From Cryobacterium shii (GTDB lineage: Bacteria; Actinomycetota; Actinomycetes; Actinomycetales; Microbacteriaceae): DNA of 64,000 nucleotides. The stretch is taken from NCBI RefSeq assembly GCF_004402595.1, contig NZ_SOFY01000077.1, forward strand, positions 1 to 64,000, read 5' to 3'. Of this stretch, positions 51,286-59,535 are shown piece by piece. Made by a program: the position numbers and the translations under genes. The notes below the pieces were generated by a model. It was not told the origin of the DNA and did not search any database. It saw nothing but the letters and a program-made list of their open reading frames with translations. How positions within the stretch are numbered: position 1 is the first letter of the stretch; each line of letters starts with the position of its first letter.

Positions 51286-52083
51286 ATGACCTCAGCATTC
51301 AGCTCGCCGCCCTACCCCGCCTCCGCTCCCGCCTCCGCGCCGCGGCTGGCCGTCGTCGAAGTCACCCGTCACCGGCCCGACCTGCCCGAGTACCACGCCA
51401 AGGTGCAGGTGCTGATCGGGAACGCCGTGACCGCCGGGGAGCGCGGCGGCTGGCAGGTCACCCGGGTGGCCGCGGCCGACCTGACCACCCCCGAGCTGCT
51501 CACGGCGACGGATGCCTGCGACGCCATCCTGATCATGGGCGGTGAAGACATCGCGCCCCGGTTCTACGGCGGCTACACCGGGTACGAGGGCGAAACCCGC
51601 CACTACGAGACGGCGGATGCCGGCCAGATCGCCCTCGTGCGGCGGGCCCTGGACCGCGGCACCCCGCTGCTCGGCATCTGCCGGGGCCTGCAGATCATCA
51701 ACGTGGCCCTCGGCGGCACGATCGTGCAGCACATCGAGGACGGCATCCACCGCAACGTGGGAGTGCCCATCGACCGGATCCTGAGCGAGCACCCGGTTCG
51801 GCTGATCGCCGGCAGCACACTACAGGGCAGCCTCCGCGCCACCCGGATCTCGGTGCAGAGCGCGCACCACCAGTGCGTGGGCCGGCTCGGCGAGGGCCTG
51901 TCGCCGGCCGGCGTGGCCCCGGACGGTCTGGTCGAGGCCATCGAGCACGCCTCCGCCCCGATCACGGGCGTGCAGTGGCACCCCGAGGCCCCGGATTCCC
52001 CCGCCGAGCAGCTGCCGCTGCTACTGGCCGCCCTGCAGACCCAGCTGGCCCCGGCCCGCGTCGCCGAGCAGCTCGCCGCCTGA
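51286..52083 (+). CDS. Class I glutamine amidotransferase (peptidase C26, PuuD-like)
   Basis: A 265-residue gamma-glutamyl-gamma-aminobutyrate hydrolase-like protein. The catalytic Cys is in LLGICRGLQIINVALGGT, the oxyanion Gly-Gly in AILIMGGEDIAPRFYGG, and the His/Glu in GVQWHPEAPDS. All triad residues are present, so it should hydrolyse a gamma-glutamyl amide. PuuD acts in putrescine degradation, but no polyamine genes sit nearby. It diverges from the TPM gene across 236 bases. Inverted-repeat copy 5 lies 50 bases behind its stop. Confidence 0.85.
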   Translation: MTSAFSSPPYPASAPASAPRLAVVEVTRHRPDLPEYHAKVQVLIGNAVTAGERGGWQVTRVAAADLTTPELLTATDACDAILIMGGEDIAPRFYGGYTGYEGETRHYETADAGQIALVRRALDRGTPLLGICRGLQIINVALGGTIVQHIEDGIHRNVGVPIDRILSEHPVRLIAGSTLQGSLRATRISVQSAHHQCVGRLGEGLSPAGVAPDGLVEAIEHASAPITGVQWHPEAPDSPAEQLPLLLAALQTQLAPARVAEQLAA

Positions 52084-52132
52084 GCCCCCTCGCCGCGCAC
52101 GCCACCCCGCACCCCAAGCCCCGCCCCTAACG

Positions 52133-52210
52133 AATTCGACGGAGATTTTGCCCCAATCGGGCCCGAACACCCCTGAAAACGCCCTTTTTCGGCAAAATCT
52201 CCGTCGAATT
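52133..52210 (+). repeat. 78-bp intergenic inverted-repeat element, copy 5
   Basis: Starts AATTCGACGGAGATTTTGCC and ends GGCAAAATCTCCGTCGAATT; the outer 20 bases pair perfectly. The flanks are TAACG and GGTTCGGCGCC, the latter matching the right flank of copy 1 for 11 bases. It lies 50 bases behind the amidotransferase stop and 174 before the M20 peptidase start. Confidence 0.93.
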
Positions 52211-52383
52211 GGTTCGGCGCCCACCCGGCGGGCGGACCGGTGCCGGAACGGGCGCACCGGATGCCGCGCCTCGGCATGCGACGCGTCATCCGCCGGCGAC
52301 GGCACCGGGTAGAGTTCAGGCACTTCCGAAAGGACCGGTCCCATCATCGAACCGAATGCCGTGCCCAGCGGCCGCACCCGCGC

Positions 52384-53715
52384 ATGAGCGACCAGGAAGC
52401 CCTCACCCGGCAGACCATCAACCTGCTGCGCGACCTCATCCGCAACGCCTGCGTCAACGACGGCAGCCCCGATTCGGGCGGCGAGATCCGCAGCGTGCGC
52501 ACGCTGGAAGGGTTCTTCGCCGGGTCCGGGCTCGACCTCGAGGTCGTCGAACCGCACCCGGGACGCGCGTCCCTGATCGCCCGCATCCCCGGCACCGACC
52601 CCACGGCGCCCTCGCTCGCCCTGGTAGGCCACCTCGACGTGGTCCCGGTCAGCGACGGCGGCTGGACCCGCGACCCGTTCGCGGCCGAGATCGTCGACGG
52701 TGAAATCTGGGGGCGCGGCGCCCTCGACATGCTCTACCTGACCGCCAGCTACGCGGTCGTCACCCGCGCCATCGCGACGGGTTCGTTCCGCCCCCGCGGC
52801 GACCTCATCTTCGCGGCCGTCGCCGACGAGGAGGACGGCAGCCGGCTCGGGGTGGAATGGCTCACCGAGAACCGGCTCGACCTGATCGACGCCGACTACG
52901 TGCTGACCGAGTCCGGCGGCGCCATGGTCGGCCCCCGGCCGTTGATCTCCGCCGCGGTCGGCGAGAAGGGCATCGCCGGGCGACGCCTGGTCGTGCGCGG
53001 CACACCGGGTCACGGGTCGGCCCCGTGGGGCGCCCGAAACGCCGCCGTGATCGCAGCGGATGCCGTGCAACGGCTGGCCCGTTACCGCGCCCCGGTGCAG
53101 ATCACCACCGACTGGCGGCACTACGTCGCGGCCCTGCACCTGGACGCACCGCTCGCCGAACGGCTGCTCGACCCCGCCCGGATCGATGACGCCCTGAACG
53201 AACTCGGCGTGCTGGCGGGCTTCGCCCACGCGTCGACGCACACCACCATCTCGCCCAACATCGTGCGGGCCGGCGTCAAGGACAACGTGATCCCGGCGCT
53301 CGCCACGATCACCCTCGACATCCGGGTGCTGCCCGACATCGCGGCCGCCGACGTCGACGCCTACCTGCGGGACGCCCTCGGCGACCTGGCCGACGACGTC
53401 ACAATCGAGGGGGACGACTTCGCCGCCGCCACCCGGTCCCCGGTCGACACGCCGCTGTTCCACTCGCTCGGCAAGGCCGTGCGCCGCGCCTATCCCGACG
53501 CCGACCTGCTCCCGGTGCTCAGCGTCGGCGGCTCCGACGCCCGCTTCTACCGCCGGCGCGGCATCCCCGCCTACGGGTTCGCGCTGCTGAGTCGCCACTG
53601 GGACTACGGCACGTTCCGCCAGCTGTTCCACGGCAACGACGAGCGCATCGACATCGGTTCCATCGCTCTCACCGTCGCAGCCCTCGACACCGTCGTGCGC
53701 GACTTCCTCGACTGA
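52384..53715 (+). CDS. M20 family metallopeptidase
   Basis: A 443-residue zinc aminoacyl/dipeptidase-type enzyme. Metal ligands: His and Asp in LVGHLDVVPVSDGG, the bridging Asp in WGRGALDMLYLT (usual DMKG has DMLY), the Glu pair in VADEEDGS, and a late His in FHGNDERIDIG. The dimerisation domain (about 180-290) includes VVRGTPGHGSAPWG. The final VGGSDARFYRRRGIPAYGF is typical. The substrate (dipeptide or N-acyl amino acid) is not fixed. The ATG is chosen for the M20 N-terminal helix, which starts shortly after it. DUF1294 follows after three bases. Confidence 0.86.
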   Translation: MSDQEALTRQTINLLRDLIRNACVNDGSPDSGGEIRSVRTLEGFFAGSGLDLEVVEPHPGRASLIARIPGTDPTAPSLALVGHLDVVPVSDGGWTRDPFAAEIVDGEIWGRGALDMLYLTASYAVVTRAIATGSFRPRGDLIFAAVADEEDGSRLGVEWLTENRLDLIDADYVLTESGGAMVGPRPLISAAVGEKGIAGRRLVVRGTPGHGSAPWGARNAAVIAADAVQRLARYRAPVQITTDWRHYVAALHLDAPLAERLLDPARIDDALNELGVLAGFAHASTHTTISPNIVRAGVKDNVIPALATITLDIRVLPDIAAADVDAYLRDALGDLADDVTIEGDDFAAATRSPVDTPLFHSLGKAVRRAYPDADLLPVLSVGGSDARFYRRRGIPAYGFALLSRHWDYGTFRQLFHGNDERIDIGSIALTVAALDTVVRDFLD

Positions 53716-53718
53716 CCC

Positions 53719-54132
53719 GTGAATCGAACCATGCAGACCAGGCGGCGACGGATGCGCTCCCGCGCCAACTCCGGAGCCGTCTCCTACCTCGCCATCCCCG
53801 CGTTCCTGGCGATCTACCTGGTCGTCGGCCTGTACCGGCCGGTGCCGCTCTGGGTCGCCGGGCTCTACCTCGTCGTGAGCGTCGCCTGCTTCGTCTTCTA
53901 CGCGGTGGACAAGTCCGCCGCACAGAACGGCCGCTGGCGGGTCTCGGAGAGCACTCTGCTCCTGCTGGGGCTGGCCGGCGGCTGGCCCGGCGCGATCGTC
54001 GCTCAGCAGACGCTGCGCCACAAGACCCAGAAGGCCAGTTTCCGCTCCGCATTCTGGGGGAGCGTGATCGTCAACGCGGTGGTCTTCGTGGCCTGCTTCT
54101 CGCCGCTGCTCTACGGGGTGCTCGCCGGCTGA
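53719..54132 (+). CDS. DUF1294 membrane protein
   Basis: A 137-residue protein with a basic N-terminus and three or four hydrophobic segments. VLFYAVDKSAAQNGRWRVSE-like text (here CFVFYAVDKSAAQNGRWRVS), LLLLGLAGGWPGAIVAQQTL and RHKTQKASFRSAFWGSV are the classic DUF1294 motifs; in other proteins this domain is fused to a cold-shock domain, absent here. Function unknown. The GTG start is three bases after the M20 stop, so it is co-transcribed with the peptidase. Confidence 0.8.
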   Translation: MNRTMQTRRRRMRSRANSGAVSYLAIPAFLAIYLVVGLYRPVPLWVAGLYLVVSVACFVFYAVDKSAAQNGRWRVSESTLLLLGLAGGWPGAIVAQQTLRHKTQKASFRSAFWGSVIVNAVVFVACFSPLLYGVLAG

Positions 54133-54151
54133 CAGGCTCGCTCAGTACCCC

Positions 54152-54167
54152 GGCTCGCTTGCGAGCC
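54152..54167. terminator. Small perfect hairpin behind the DUF1294 gene
   Basis: GGCTCGC-TT-GCGAGCC, a perfect 7-bp stem with a two-base loop, 20 bases after the DUF1294 stop. It is followed by the inverted-repeat block at 54169-54242. Confidence 0.5.
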
Positions 54168-54168
54168 C

Positions 54169-54242
54169 CGCCGAGTTCGACACTTGCGGTCGAGTTCGAC
54201 CGGCGTGCGAGGCGAACTCGACCGGAACGGGCGAACTCGGCG
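54169..54242. repeat. Nested inverted repeats with GTCGAGTTCG arms
   Basis: Outer arms CGCCGAGTTCG (54169-54179) and CGAACTCGGCG (54232-54242), inner arms GGTCGAGTTCG (54188-54198) and CGAACTCGACC (54213-54223): four related 11-bp motifs forming two nested stems in 74 bases. It lies between the convergent DUF1294 and DUF1304 genes. The size and position resemble the 77-bp element, but the sequence differs. Confidence 0.8.
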
Positions 54243-54267
54243 CGCGCCGGGGAGCGCGGGGCCGGTT

Positions 54268-54651
54268 TCAGCGCGCCAACGCGAACAGCACGAATCCGAT
54301 CAGCGGCAGCGTGCCCTGGATGAGCGCCGCCCGTAGGTAGCCGGGTCCGGTCGTGGTGAGCACGGTGGCCGCGAGCACCATCGCGCCGGTCGTGAAGAGG
54401 ATCAGGGCTGCGCCGGCGGCAGTCTCGCCGCTGAAGTACAGGACCAGGCCGATGGCCGCACCCACGCCGAGGAACAGATTGTAGAAGCCCTGGTTGTAGG
54501 CCAGGGAACGGGTGGTGTCGGCATCCGCCTGGCTGGTCAAGTTGAAGCGTTTCCAGGTGGCCGGTCTGGTCCACCAGACGCTCTCCATCAGGAAGATGTA
54601 GCCGTGCAGGATGGCGGCGAGGGCGACGAAGACGCCGGCAAGGATGCTCAT
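54268..54651 (-). CDS. DUF1304 membrane protein
   Basis: A 127-residue protein with four hydrophobic segments. It begins LAGVFVALAAILHGYIFLMES, with WTRPATWKRFNL and NQGFYNLFLGVGAAIG, the signature stretches of the DUF1304 family (small four-helix membrane proteins, cytoplasmic function unknown). It is convergent with DUF1294. The end is 26 bases from the nested inverted-repeat block. Confidence 0.82.
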   Translation of the reverse strand: MSILAGVFVALAAILHGYIFLMESVWWTRPATWKRFNLTSQADADTTRSLAYNQGFYNLFLGVGAAIGLVLYFSGETAAGAALILFTTGAMVLAATVLTTTGPGYLRAALIQGTLPLIGFVLFALAR

Positions 54652-54787
54652 CCGAGCAGCCTAAGGGGACGAGGCCGCCGCCGGTCCAGAAGCGCCGTAA
54701 CCACTTGACACCTTTTCCCCGCGTGCAACCCTGCTAGATGTCTCAGTCTTGGCGCCGCGCCTGGTCTCGAGCGACCTGGAGGATGTC

Positions 54788-55750
54788 ATGGGAATTGTGG
54801 AATACGAGCCCGGAACGCCGTTCCCCGGCGTGATCGGCCGAACGACCGACGAGTCGAGTCCGGCCTGGCCGGCGCCCATCCGGGCGAAGAAAGATGCCCC
54901 GAACGTGCTGACCATCGTGCTGGACGACACCGGCTATGGCCAGCTCGGCTGCTACGGCGGCCCGATCGCCACACCGAACTTCGACGCCCTCGCGGCATCC
55001 GGGGTGCGGTACAACAACATGCACACGACGGCGCTGTGCTCGCCGAGCCGTTCGTGCATCGTCACCGGGCGCAACCACCACAGCAACGGCATGGCCGCGA
55101 TCACCGAGCTCGCCTCGGGGTACCCCGGCTACGACGGGGTCATCCCGTTCGAGAACGGATTCCTCTCCGAAATGCTGCTCGAGCAGGGCTACAACACCTT
55201 CATGGTGGGCAAATGGCACCTGACGCCGAGCAACCAGGAGACCGCCGCCGGTCCGTACACCCGGTGGCCGCTTGCCCGGGGGTTCGAACGTTTCTACGGC
55301 TTCCTGGGCGGCGATACCAGTCAGTGGTACCCAGACCTGGTCTACGACAACCACCAGGTCGACCCGCCGAAGACCCCGGAGGACATGGTCCCCACCCTGC
55401 TCGACCTGCTCGAGGTCAAGCCCCCGGCCACCAGCAGGGGCGTCACCCAGTCGCCCCTGCAGGGGGTGAGTTTCGTCGACACGCTCAACGACCAGTCGGC
55501 GCCCACCCGGCACCACACCCAGTACTTCGAGATGCTCGGCCACCGGGCGATCTACCATGACGGATGGCGCGCCGTCTGCCCCTGGCCTGGCCCGTCGTTC
55601 GCGGAGGCCGGGATGCCCTTCGGTGAGCCCATCACCGCGGAGAAGCTGTCCGAGCTCGACGCGACCGGCTGGGAGGTCTACCGGGTGGCGAGCGTCCCGG
55701 CGGAGCCAGGTTCGCGGCGCACCCTGTGGACGCCGGCGCAGCATAGAACG
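54788..55750 (+). pseudogene. Arylsulfatase remnant with internal deletions
   Basis: The first 200 residues match arylsulfatases of about 780 residues: VLTIVLDDTGYGQLGCYGG binds the metal, ALCSPSRSCIVTGRNHHSN is the formylglycine motif (CxPSR intact), and FMVGKWHLTP follows. After HQVDPPKTPE the frame jumps without a stop to DMVPTLLDLLEVKPPATSRG and EMLGHRAIYHDGWRAVCPWPG, which belong about 250 residues later. It then loses similarity after WEVYRVAS, where at least 180 residues and the C-terminus are missing. The central metal-binding and substrate residues are gone, so it is very unlikely to be active. It reads on in frame into a small zinc-ribbon ORF. The end coordinate is approximate. Confidence 0.8.
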
Positions 55751-55837
55751 TGCGCCGGCGCCCATAAGGTGCGCCGTGACACCGCCGCGAGCAAAAGCCC
55801 GCGCGTCCGGCACAGCGGAGTGGCGCACACTGGATGG

Positions 55838-55996
55838 ATGACAGAAATCGGGTTCGACGGTGATGGGCTGGCCTGTCCCGCCTGCGGCGTCGAGATGACG
55901 GAGGACGGCGTGGACACCGCCGAGGGGCTCGAGTCCTGTCATCGCTGTCCGCGATGCCGCCTGGTGGTCGTCGTGCCCGGCCTCTGGTCGACCTGA
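55838..55996 (+). CDS. Small zinc-ribbon-like protein, 52 residues
   Basis: MTEIGFDGDGLACPACGVEM followed by an acidic stretch and CHRCPRCRLVVVVPG: two CxxC knuckles (CPAC; CHRCPRC) as in small zinc ribbons. It lies in the same frame as the sulfatase remnant but begins at its own ATG. The ribosome-binding sequence is unclear. The conserved cysteine pattern favours a real small gene over chance. No function can be given. Confidence 0.5.
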   Translation: MTEIGFDGDGLACPACGVEMTEDGVDTAEGLESCHRCPRCRLVVVVPGLWST

Positions 55997-56004
55997 GCCA
56001 AATC

Positions 56005-56071
56005 TCCGCCGAGCCGTGACTTTCGCCCCCTTCTCTTAAGCTTTAAGGAGATCTGCTCACGGCTCGGCGGA
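56005..56071. repeat. Inverted repeat with perfect 15-bp arms (CCGAGCCGTGA type)
   Basis: TCCGCCGAGCCGTGA (56005-56019) and TCACGGCTCGGCGGA (56057-56071) enclose a 37-base AT-richer loop that contains CTTAAGCTTTAAG. The left border reads AAATCTCCGCCGA, echoing the AAATCTCCGTCGA of the 77-bp family. It lies behind the small zinc-ribbon gene and 155 bases before the Gre-family gene. Confidence 0.85.
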
Positions 56072-56225
56072 CCCGACAGGGGTGCTGCGGCCCAACGGCG
56101 TGCGTGAACGAACACGCCCACTCAGGCCGATTCCGCCTGGATCACGCCTCACGCGAGTAGCCTGTTGCATTCATCATTGCGCGGAGCAATGGCCGTTCGC
56201 GAAGTTCGAAGTTACGGAGCAACCC

Positions 56226-56639
56226 ATGACCGCCGAATCAGTCTGGATACCACCCAACGCGCTCGCTCACTTGACGGAGGAACTCGCGCGCCTGGCCACC
56301 CACCCCAATCCCGACCGCGCCACCCTCGAGCGGGTGCGCGAACTGCGCAAGACCCTCAGTCAGGCAGAAGCCTCGATCAAACCGGATGACGGCCTGGTGG
56401 AACCCGGGATGAGGATCACGGCGATGATCTCCGGGGACACCCGCGCCACGGTCTTTCTTCTCGGCCAACGGGAACTCGTTGCACTCGACCCTAACGTGGG
56501 AGTCGATGTCTACTCCCCGTCGTCCCCGGTCGGCCAGGCCATCATCGGAAGCCGGGTCGGCGACATCGTCACCTACGACACCCCGGCCAGAGCCGGCATT
56601 CAGATCGAGATTCTGGCGGCCGCTCCCTACAAAGGATAG
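56226..56639 (+). CDS. GreA/GreB (Rnk-like) family RNA polymerase-binding factor
   Basis: A 137-residue protein. The C-terminal part is the Gre FKBP-like domain: GLVEPGMRITAMISGDTRAT, VGVDVYSPSSPVGQAIIGSRVGD, and YDTPARAGIQIEILA. The N-terminal coiled coil is short (about 45 residues instead of 75) and its tip (ATHPNPDRATLE) lacks the usual pair of acidic catalytic residues, so transcript-cleavage stimulation is unlikely. It is closer to Rnk/regulatory Gre relatives that only bind the secondary channel. ATG 56226 is the only fitting start. Confidence 0.82.
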   Translation: MTAESVWIPPNALAHLTEELARLATHPNPDRATLERVRELRKTLSQAEASIKPDDGLVEPGMRITAMISGDTRATVFLLGQRELVALDPNVGVDVYSPSSPVGQAIIGSRVGDIVTYDTPARAGIQIEILAAAPYKG

Positions 56640-56750
56640 TCGGAGAGAAAATCCACAGGCGCGGGCGGCCGTTCCTGACCGAGCCGGCCACATTCATCCG
56701 TGGGCTTGAGTCTGAAGCGCCTGTCGCGGAACCACCGCCGGTCTAGACAG

Positions 56751-56786
56751 CAAAAGGTGGGCAGAGAATTCTCTGCCCACCTTTTG
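56751..56786. terminator. Perfect bidirectional terminator palindrome
   Basis: CAAAAGGTGGGCAGAGAA and its complement TTCTCTGCCCACCTTTTG form a perfect 36-bp palindrome with flanking A/T runs. It lies between the convergent Gre-family gene and PTS gene, the best intrinsic terminator in the window in both directions. Confidence 0.93.
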
Positions 56787-56811
56787 ACTGGGGGTGTCCT
56801 ACTGAGTTGTC

Positions 56812-58830
56812 TTACTTGGCAGCGACCGTGATGAGCGGGGCTCCGGCCGTCACCTGACCAGAGGATACCTCGTCGATCGAGCCGAACTTGCGGGGGTTCG
56901 TCACCAGGACCGGGGTCACCAGCGAGTAGCCGGCATCCTCGATCACCTTGCGGTCGAAGGTCACCAGCGGAGTGCCCGCCTCAACCCGGTCCCCCGCGGC
57001 TACCTTCACGTCGAATCCCTTGCCGGCCAAGTTCACGGTGTCGATGCCCACGTGAATGAGCAGTTCCACACCGCTGTCGAGCAGCAGGCCGAAAGCGTGA
57101 CCGGTCGGCTGAGCGACGACGACCTTGCCCGCAGCGGGTGCATAGACGGTGTCCTCGGTCGGATCCACTCCGACTCCGATTCCGACGATGCCCTTGCTGA
57201 ACACGGGGTCGGGAACGTCGGCGAGCGGAACCACGATACCGGCGACCGGTGAACCGATCGTTGCCAGCAGGGTGGCGACTGCGGTCGCCGTGCCGGTGCC
57301 ACCGGCAACAACCGGTGCTGCAGCGTTCGAGGCAAATGCCGCGTCTTCATTCGACTCAGCGGCCAGGGCGATCGCAGCGGAAGCTTCCGCCTTCTGCTCG
57401 GGAGTCTTGTAGCCGGAGATGATCACGAGGACCATCGCGGTGATGAAGGATGCAGCGACGGCACCCGCATAGAGCGGGATGTTGTCGAACGCGGGGATGG
57501 TCAACAGCGAGGTGAAGACGAATGCGCTTGTCTTCACGCCACCGCCGAGGCCGATGATGACGCCACCGACGAGGCAACCGACGAGCATGCGCGGGTAGAT
57601 GCGCTTGAACCGCAGGTGGATTCCGTAGAGCGACGGTTCAGAGATGCCACCGAGGAGGCCGGCCGCGAGCGCGCCCGTTGCCGTCTGCTTCATCAGGCGG
57701 TCCTTTTCACGGATGGCGAGGAACAGCACGCCGGCAGTTGCGCCGAAGCACGCGAAGTTCCATGCACCCATGGGGCCCTGGATGAAGTCATAGCCGAGGG
57801 ACTGGATGTTGAGAAGCATGATCGCGTTCAGGGGCCAGTGCAGGCCGAGCGGAACCATGAACGGGTAGGCCAGCGGAATGACAACCGCGAAGATGAACGG
57901 CGAGAAATCGTTGATCGACTTGAGGAAGTTACCGAGACCGGCACCGCCGTAGACGCCCATCGGGCCGATCAGGAAGGCGGTCAGCGGGATCATGATCAGC
58001 ATGCTGAGGAACGGCACGAAGATCAGCTGCACGCTGGACGGAATGATCTTCTTGAGACCCTTCGTCAGTAGACCGAGCACAGCGGCCATCATCAGCGGCG
58101 GGAAAACCTGCGAGCTGTAGTCTGTGACGGTCAGCGGCAGTCCGAAGATCTGAACGACGGATGCGTGGCCGCCGAAGACGGATTCTGCACCTGCCGTCTG
58201 TCCCAGAGCGGCGAAGCCCGGCAGCATGACGACGGCCATGATTCCGAATCCGACCCAGGGGTCGGCGCCGAGCCGCTTGGAAGCGTTGTAGGCAACCATG
58301 AGCGGCAGGAAGACGAAAACGCCCTGCCACATCAGGTTGATGAACTGCCAGGACGGGTCGAGGGTCACGCCCGGGGCGTTCCAGGCCGGAATGACGCCGA
58401 GGGTTGCCATCAAGGCCATGAACGTGATGAACAGGGATGCGCCCAGCAGCGCGCCCAGGATCGGGCGGAAGGAGTCGGACAGGATCTCGAAGAAGGTGTC
58501 GAGCGCGGCGAATTTTCCGCGGGGGCCCTTCGCGCGCTCCGCGGCCTTCACATCGGCAATGCTGTCGCCCGTGCCGTGATTCTTCATCTCGGGAAGCGCC
58601 ATAATGTCGTTGTAAACGGTCTCGACTGCTCCGCCGATGACAACCTGGTAGCGGTTGCCCGTCTGCGGAACCGCACCCAAGACCAGGGGTATCGCCTCAA
58701 CGGCCGCTTGATCGATCCCCGATGCGTCCTTCAGCGTGAAACGCAGTCGGGTGGCACAGTGGGTGAAGCCGACGATGTTGTCGGCCCCTCCAATACTATT
58801 AATTATGTCTGCAGCGGGTTTCGATGCCAC
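56812..58830 (-). CDS. Beta-glucoside-type PTS permease, EIIBCA fusion
   Basis: A 672-residue phosphotransferase permease in the order EIIB-EIIC-EIIA. EIIB (about 1-85) has the phospho-cysteine in VGFTHCATRLRFTLKD. EIIC (about 110-460) has some ten hydrophobic segments and ATGALAAGLLGGISEPSLYGIHLRFKR (given as GGISEPSLYGIHLRFKR), the beta-glucoside/sucrose substrate-binding motif. EIIA (about 530-672) has the histidine in VELLIHVGIDTVNLAGKGF and VTPVLVTNP. This is the BglF/bgl class. GTG 58830 follows GGAG; further upstream starts lack a site. No hydrolase or BglG-type antiterminator gene lies beside it, so the imported sugar is unclear. Confidence 0.88.
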   Translation of the reverse strand: MASKPAADIINSIGGADNIVGFTHCATRLRFTLKDASGIDQAAVEAIPLVLGAVPQTGNRYQVVIGGAVETVYNDIMALPEMKNHGTGDSIADVKAAERAKGPRGKFAALDTFFEILSDSFRPILGALLGASLFITFMALMATLGVIPAWNAPGVTLDPSWQFINLMWQGVFVFLPLMVAYNASKRLGADPWVGFGIMAVVMLPGFAALGQTAGAESVFGGHASVVQIFGLPLTVTDYSSQVFPPLMMAAVLGLLTKGLKKIIPSSVQLIFVPFLSMLIMIPLTAFLIGPMGVYGGAGLGNFLKSINDFSPFIFAVVIPLAYPFMVPLGLHWPLNAIMLLNIQSLGYDFIQGPMGAWNFACFGATAGVLFLAIREKDRLMKQTATGALAAGLLGGISEPSLYGIHLRFKRIYPRMLVGCLVGGVIIGLGGGVKTSAFVFTSLLTIPAFDNIPLYAGAVAASFITAMVLVIISGYKTPEQKAEASAAIALAAESNEDAAFASNAAAPVVAGGTGTATAVATLLATIGSPVAGIVVPLADVPDPVFSKGIVGIGVGVDPTEDTVYAPAAGKVVVAQPTGHAFGLLLDSGVELLIHVGIDTVNLAGKGFDVKVAAGDRVEAGTPLVTFDRKVIEDAGYSLVTPVLVTNPRKFGSIDEVSSGQVTAGAPLITVAAK

Positions 58831-58941
58831 CTGGGGCTCCTTAGGGTGTTGAAGCGAGAGATGTGATTCCCGCATGGTGCAGCTCTGCACGACGGTTCTG
58901 GCGAGCAGAGCAGATCGTGTCGAGTAACACGTATCATTAGC

Positions 58942-58958
58942 AATGGTAACGGTTTATT
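58942..58958. promoter_or_regulatory. Possible operator/promoter upstream of the PTS gene
   Basis: AATGGTAACGGTTTATT is an AT-rich island with imperfect dyad symmetry 112 bases upstream of the PTS start, similar in kind to LacI-family half-sites (AACCGTTACC). The 260-base gap to the VOC gene shows no other feature. Weak evidence. Confidence 0.3.
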
Positions 58959-59091
58959 CGCCTACCTGAGAATTTCCCTTGTCAAGGCCTTGTCGATTGG
59001 AAGTCGTGAGCGCGGGTCTCGGCCAGAGACACGGACGAGCTCCGGGTCGCAGAAAACGCGTGCGATCAGGACGGCATGACACCATAACTGG

Positions 59092-59535
59092 ATGACTACC
59101 GGGATAGACCCAGGGCTGGTGCCGGAACTTTTGGTGCGGAACATTAAAGCCAGCATCGGATTCTGGTGTGCGCTCTGTGGCTTCGAGATTAGGTACGACC
59201 GCCCGGACGAAAGCTTCGCGTACATCACCCTGGGAATGGCCCACCTGATGCTCGAACAGGCCGACGTCGGGAGAAGCTGGATCACGGGGCCGCTCCAGGT
59301 CCCTTACGGACGGGGCGTCAACTTTCAGGTGGCCGTGCCCGACGTCGAGCCGATCCTGGCGGCATTGCGCGAAGCCGACGTCTCGCTGTTCATGCAGCCC
59401 GAGACCAAGTGGTACCGCATGGCCGACCAGGAAGCCGGTGTGCGTCAGTTCCTCGTCACCGATCCCGACGGATACCTGATTCGGTTCCAAAGTTCAATCG
59501 GCCGGCGCGGCCGCACTGACGGAGGACTAGCTTGA
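59092..59535 (+). CDS. VOC/glyoxalase-bleomycin resistance family protein
   Basis: A 147-residue vicinal-oxygen-chelate protein with two beta-alpha-beta-beta-beta halves: LVPELLVRNIKASIGFWCALCGFEIRYD (given as LLVRNIKASIGFWCALCGFE), AYITLGMAHLMLEQ in the first, and NFQVAVPDVEPILAALREAD, VRQFLVTDPDGYLIRFQSSIG in the second. Residues for a metal site (His, Glu) are only partly recognisable. It could be a bleomycin-binding or a small enzyme; the role is open. Its end overlaps the [12 protein letters not shown] start of the tmsAB region with GGAGG inside. Confidence 0.82.
   Translation: MTTGIDPGLVPELLVRNIKASIGFWCALCGFEIRYDRPDESFAYITLGMAHLMLEQADVGRSWITGPLQVPYGRGVNFQVAVPDVEPILAALREADVSLFMQPETKWYRMADQEAGVRQFLVTDPDGYLIRFQSSIGRRGRTDGGLA

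Noticed and set aside
8904-52210. The 77-bp repeats as a CRISPR array or att sites
   Set aside because: The copies are kilobases apart, not regularly spaced, have variable centres and flank ordinary genes; no cas genes or integrase are present.
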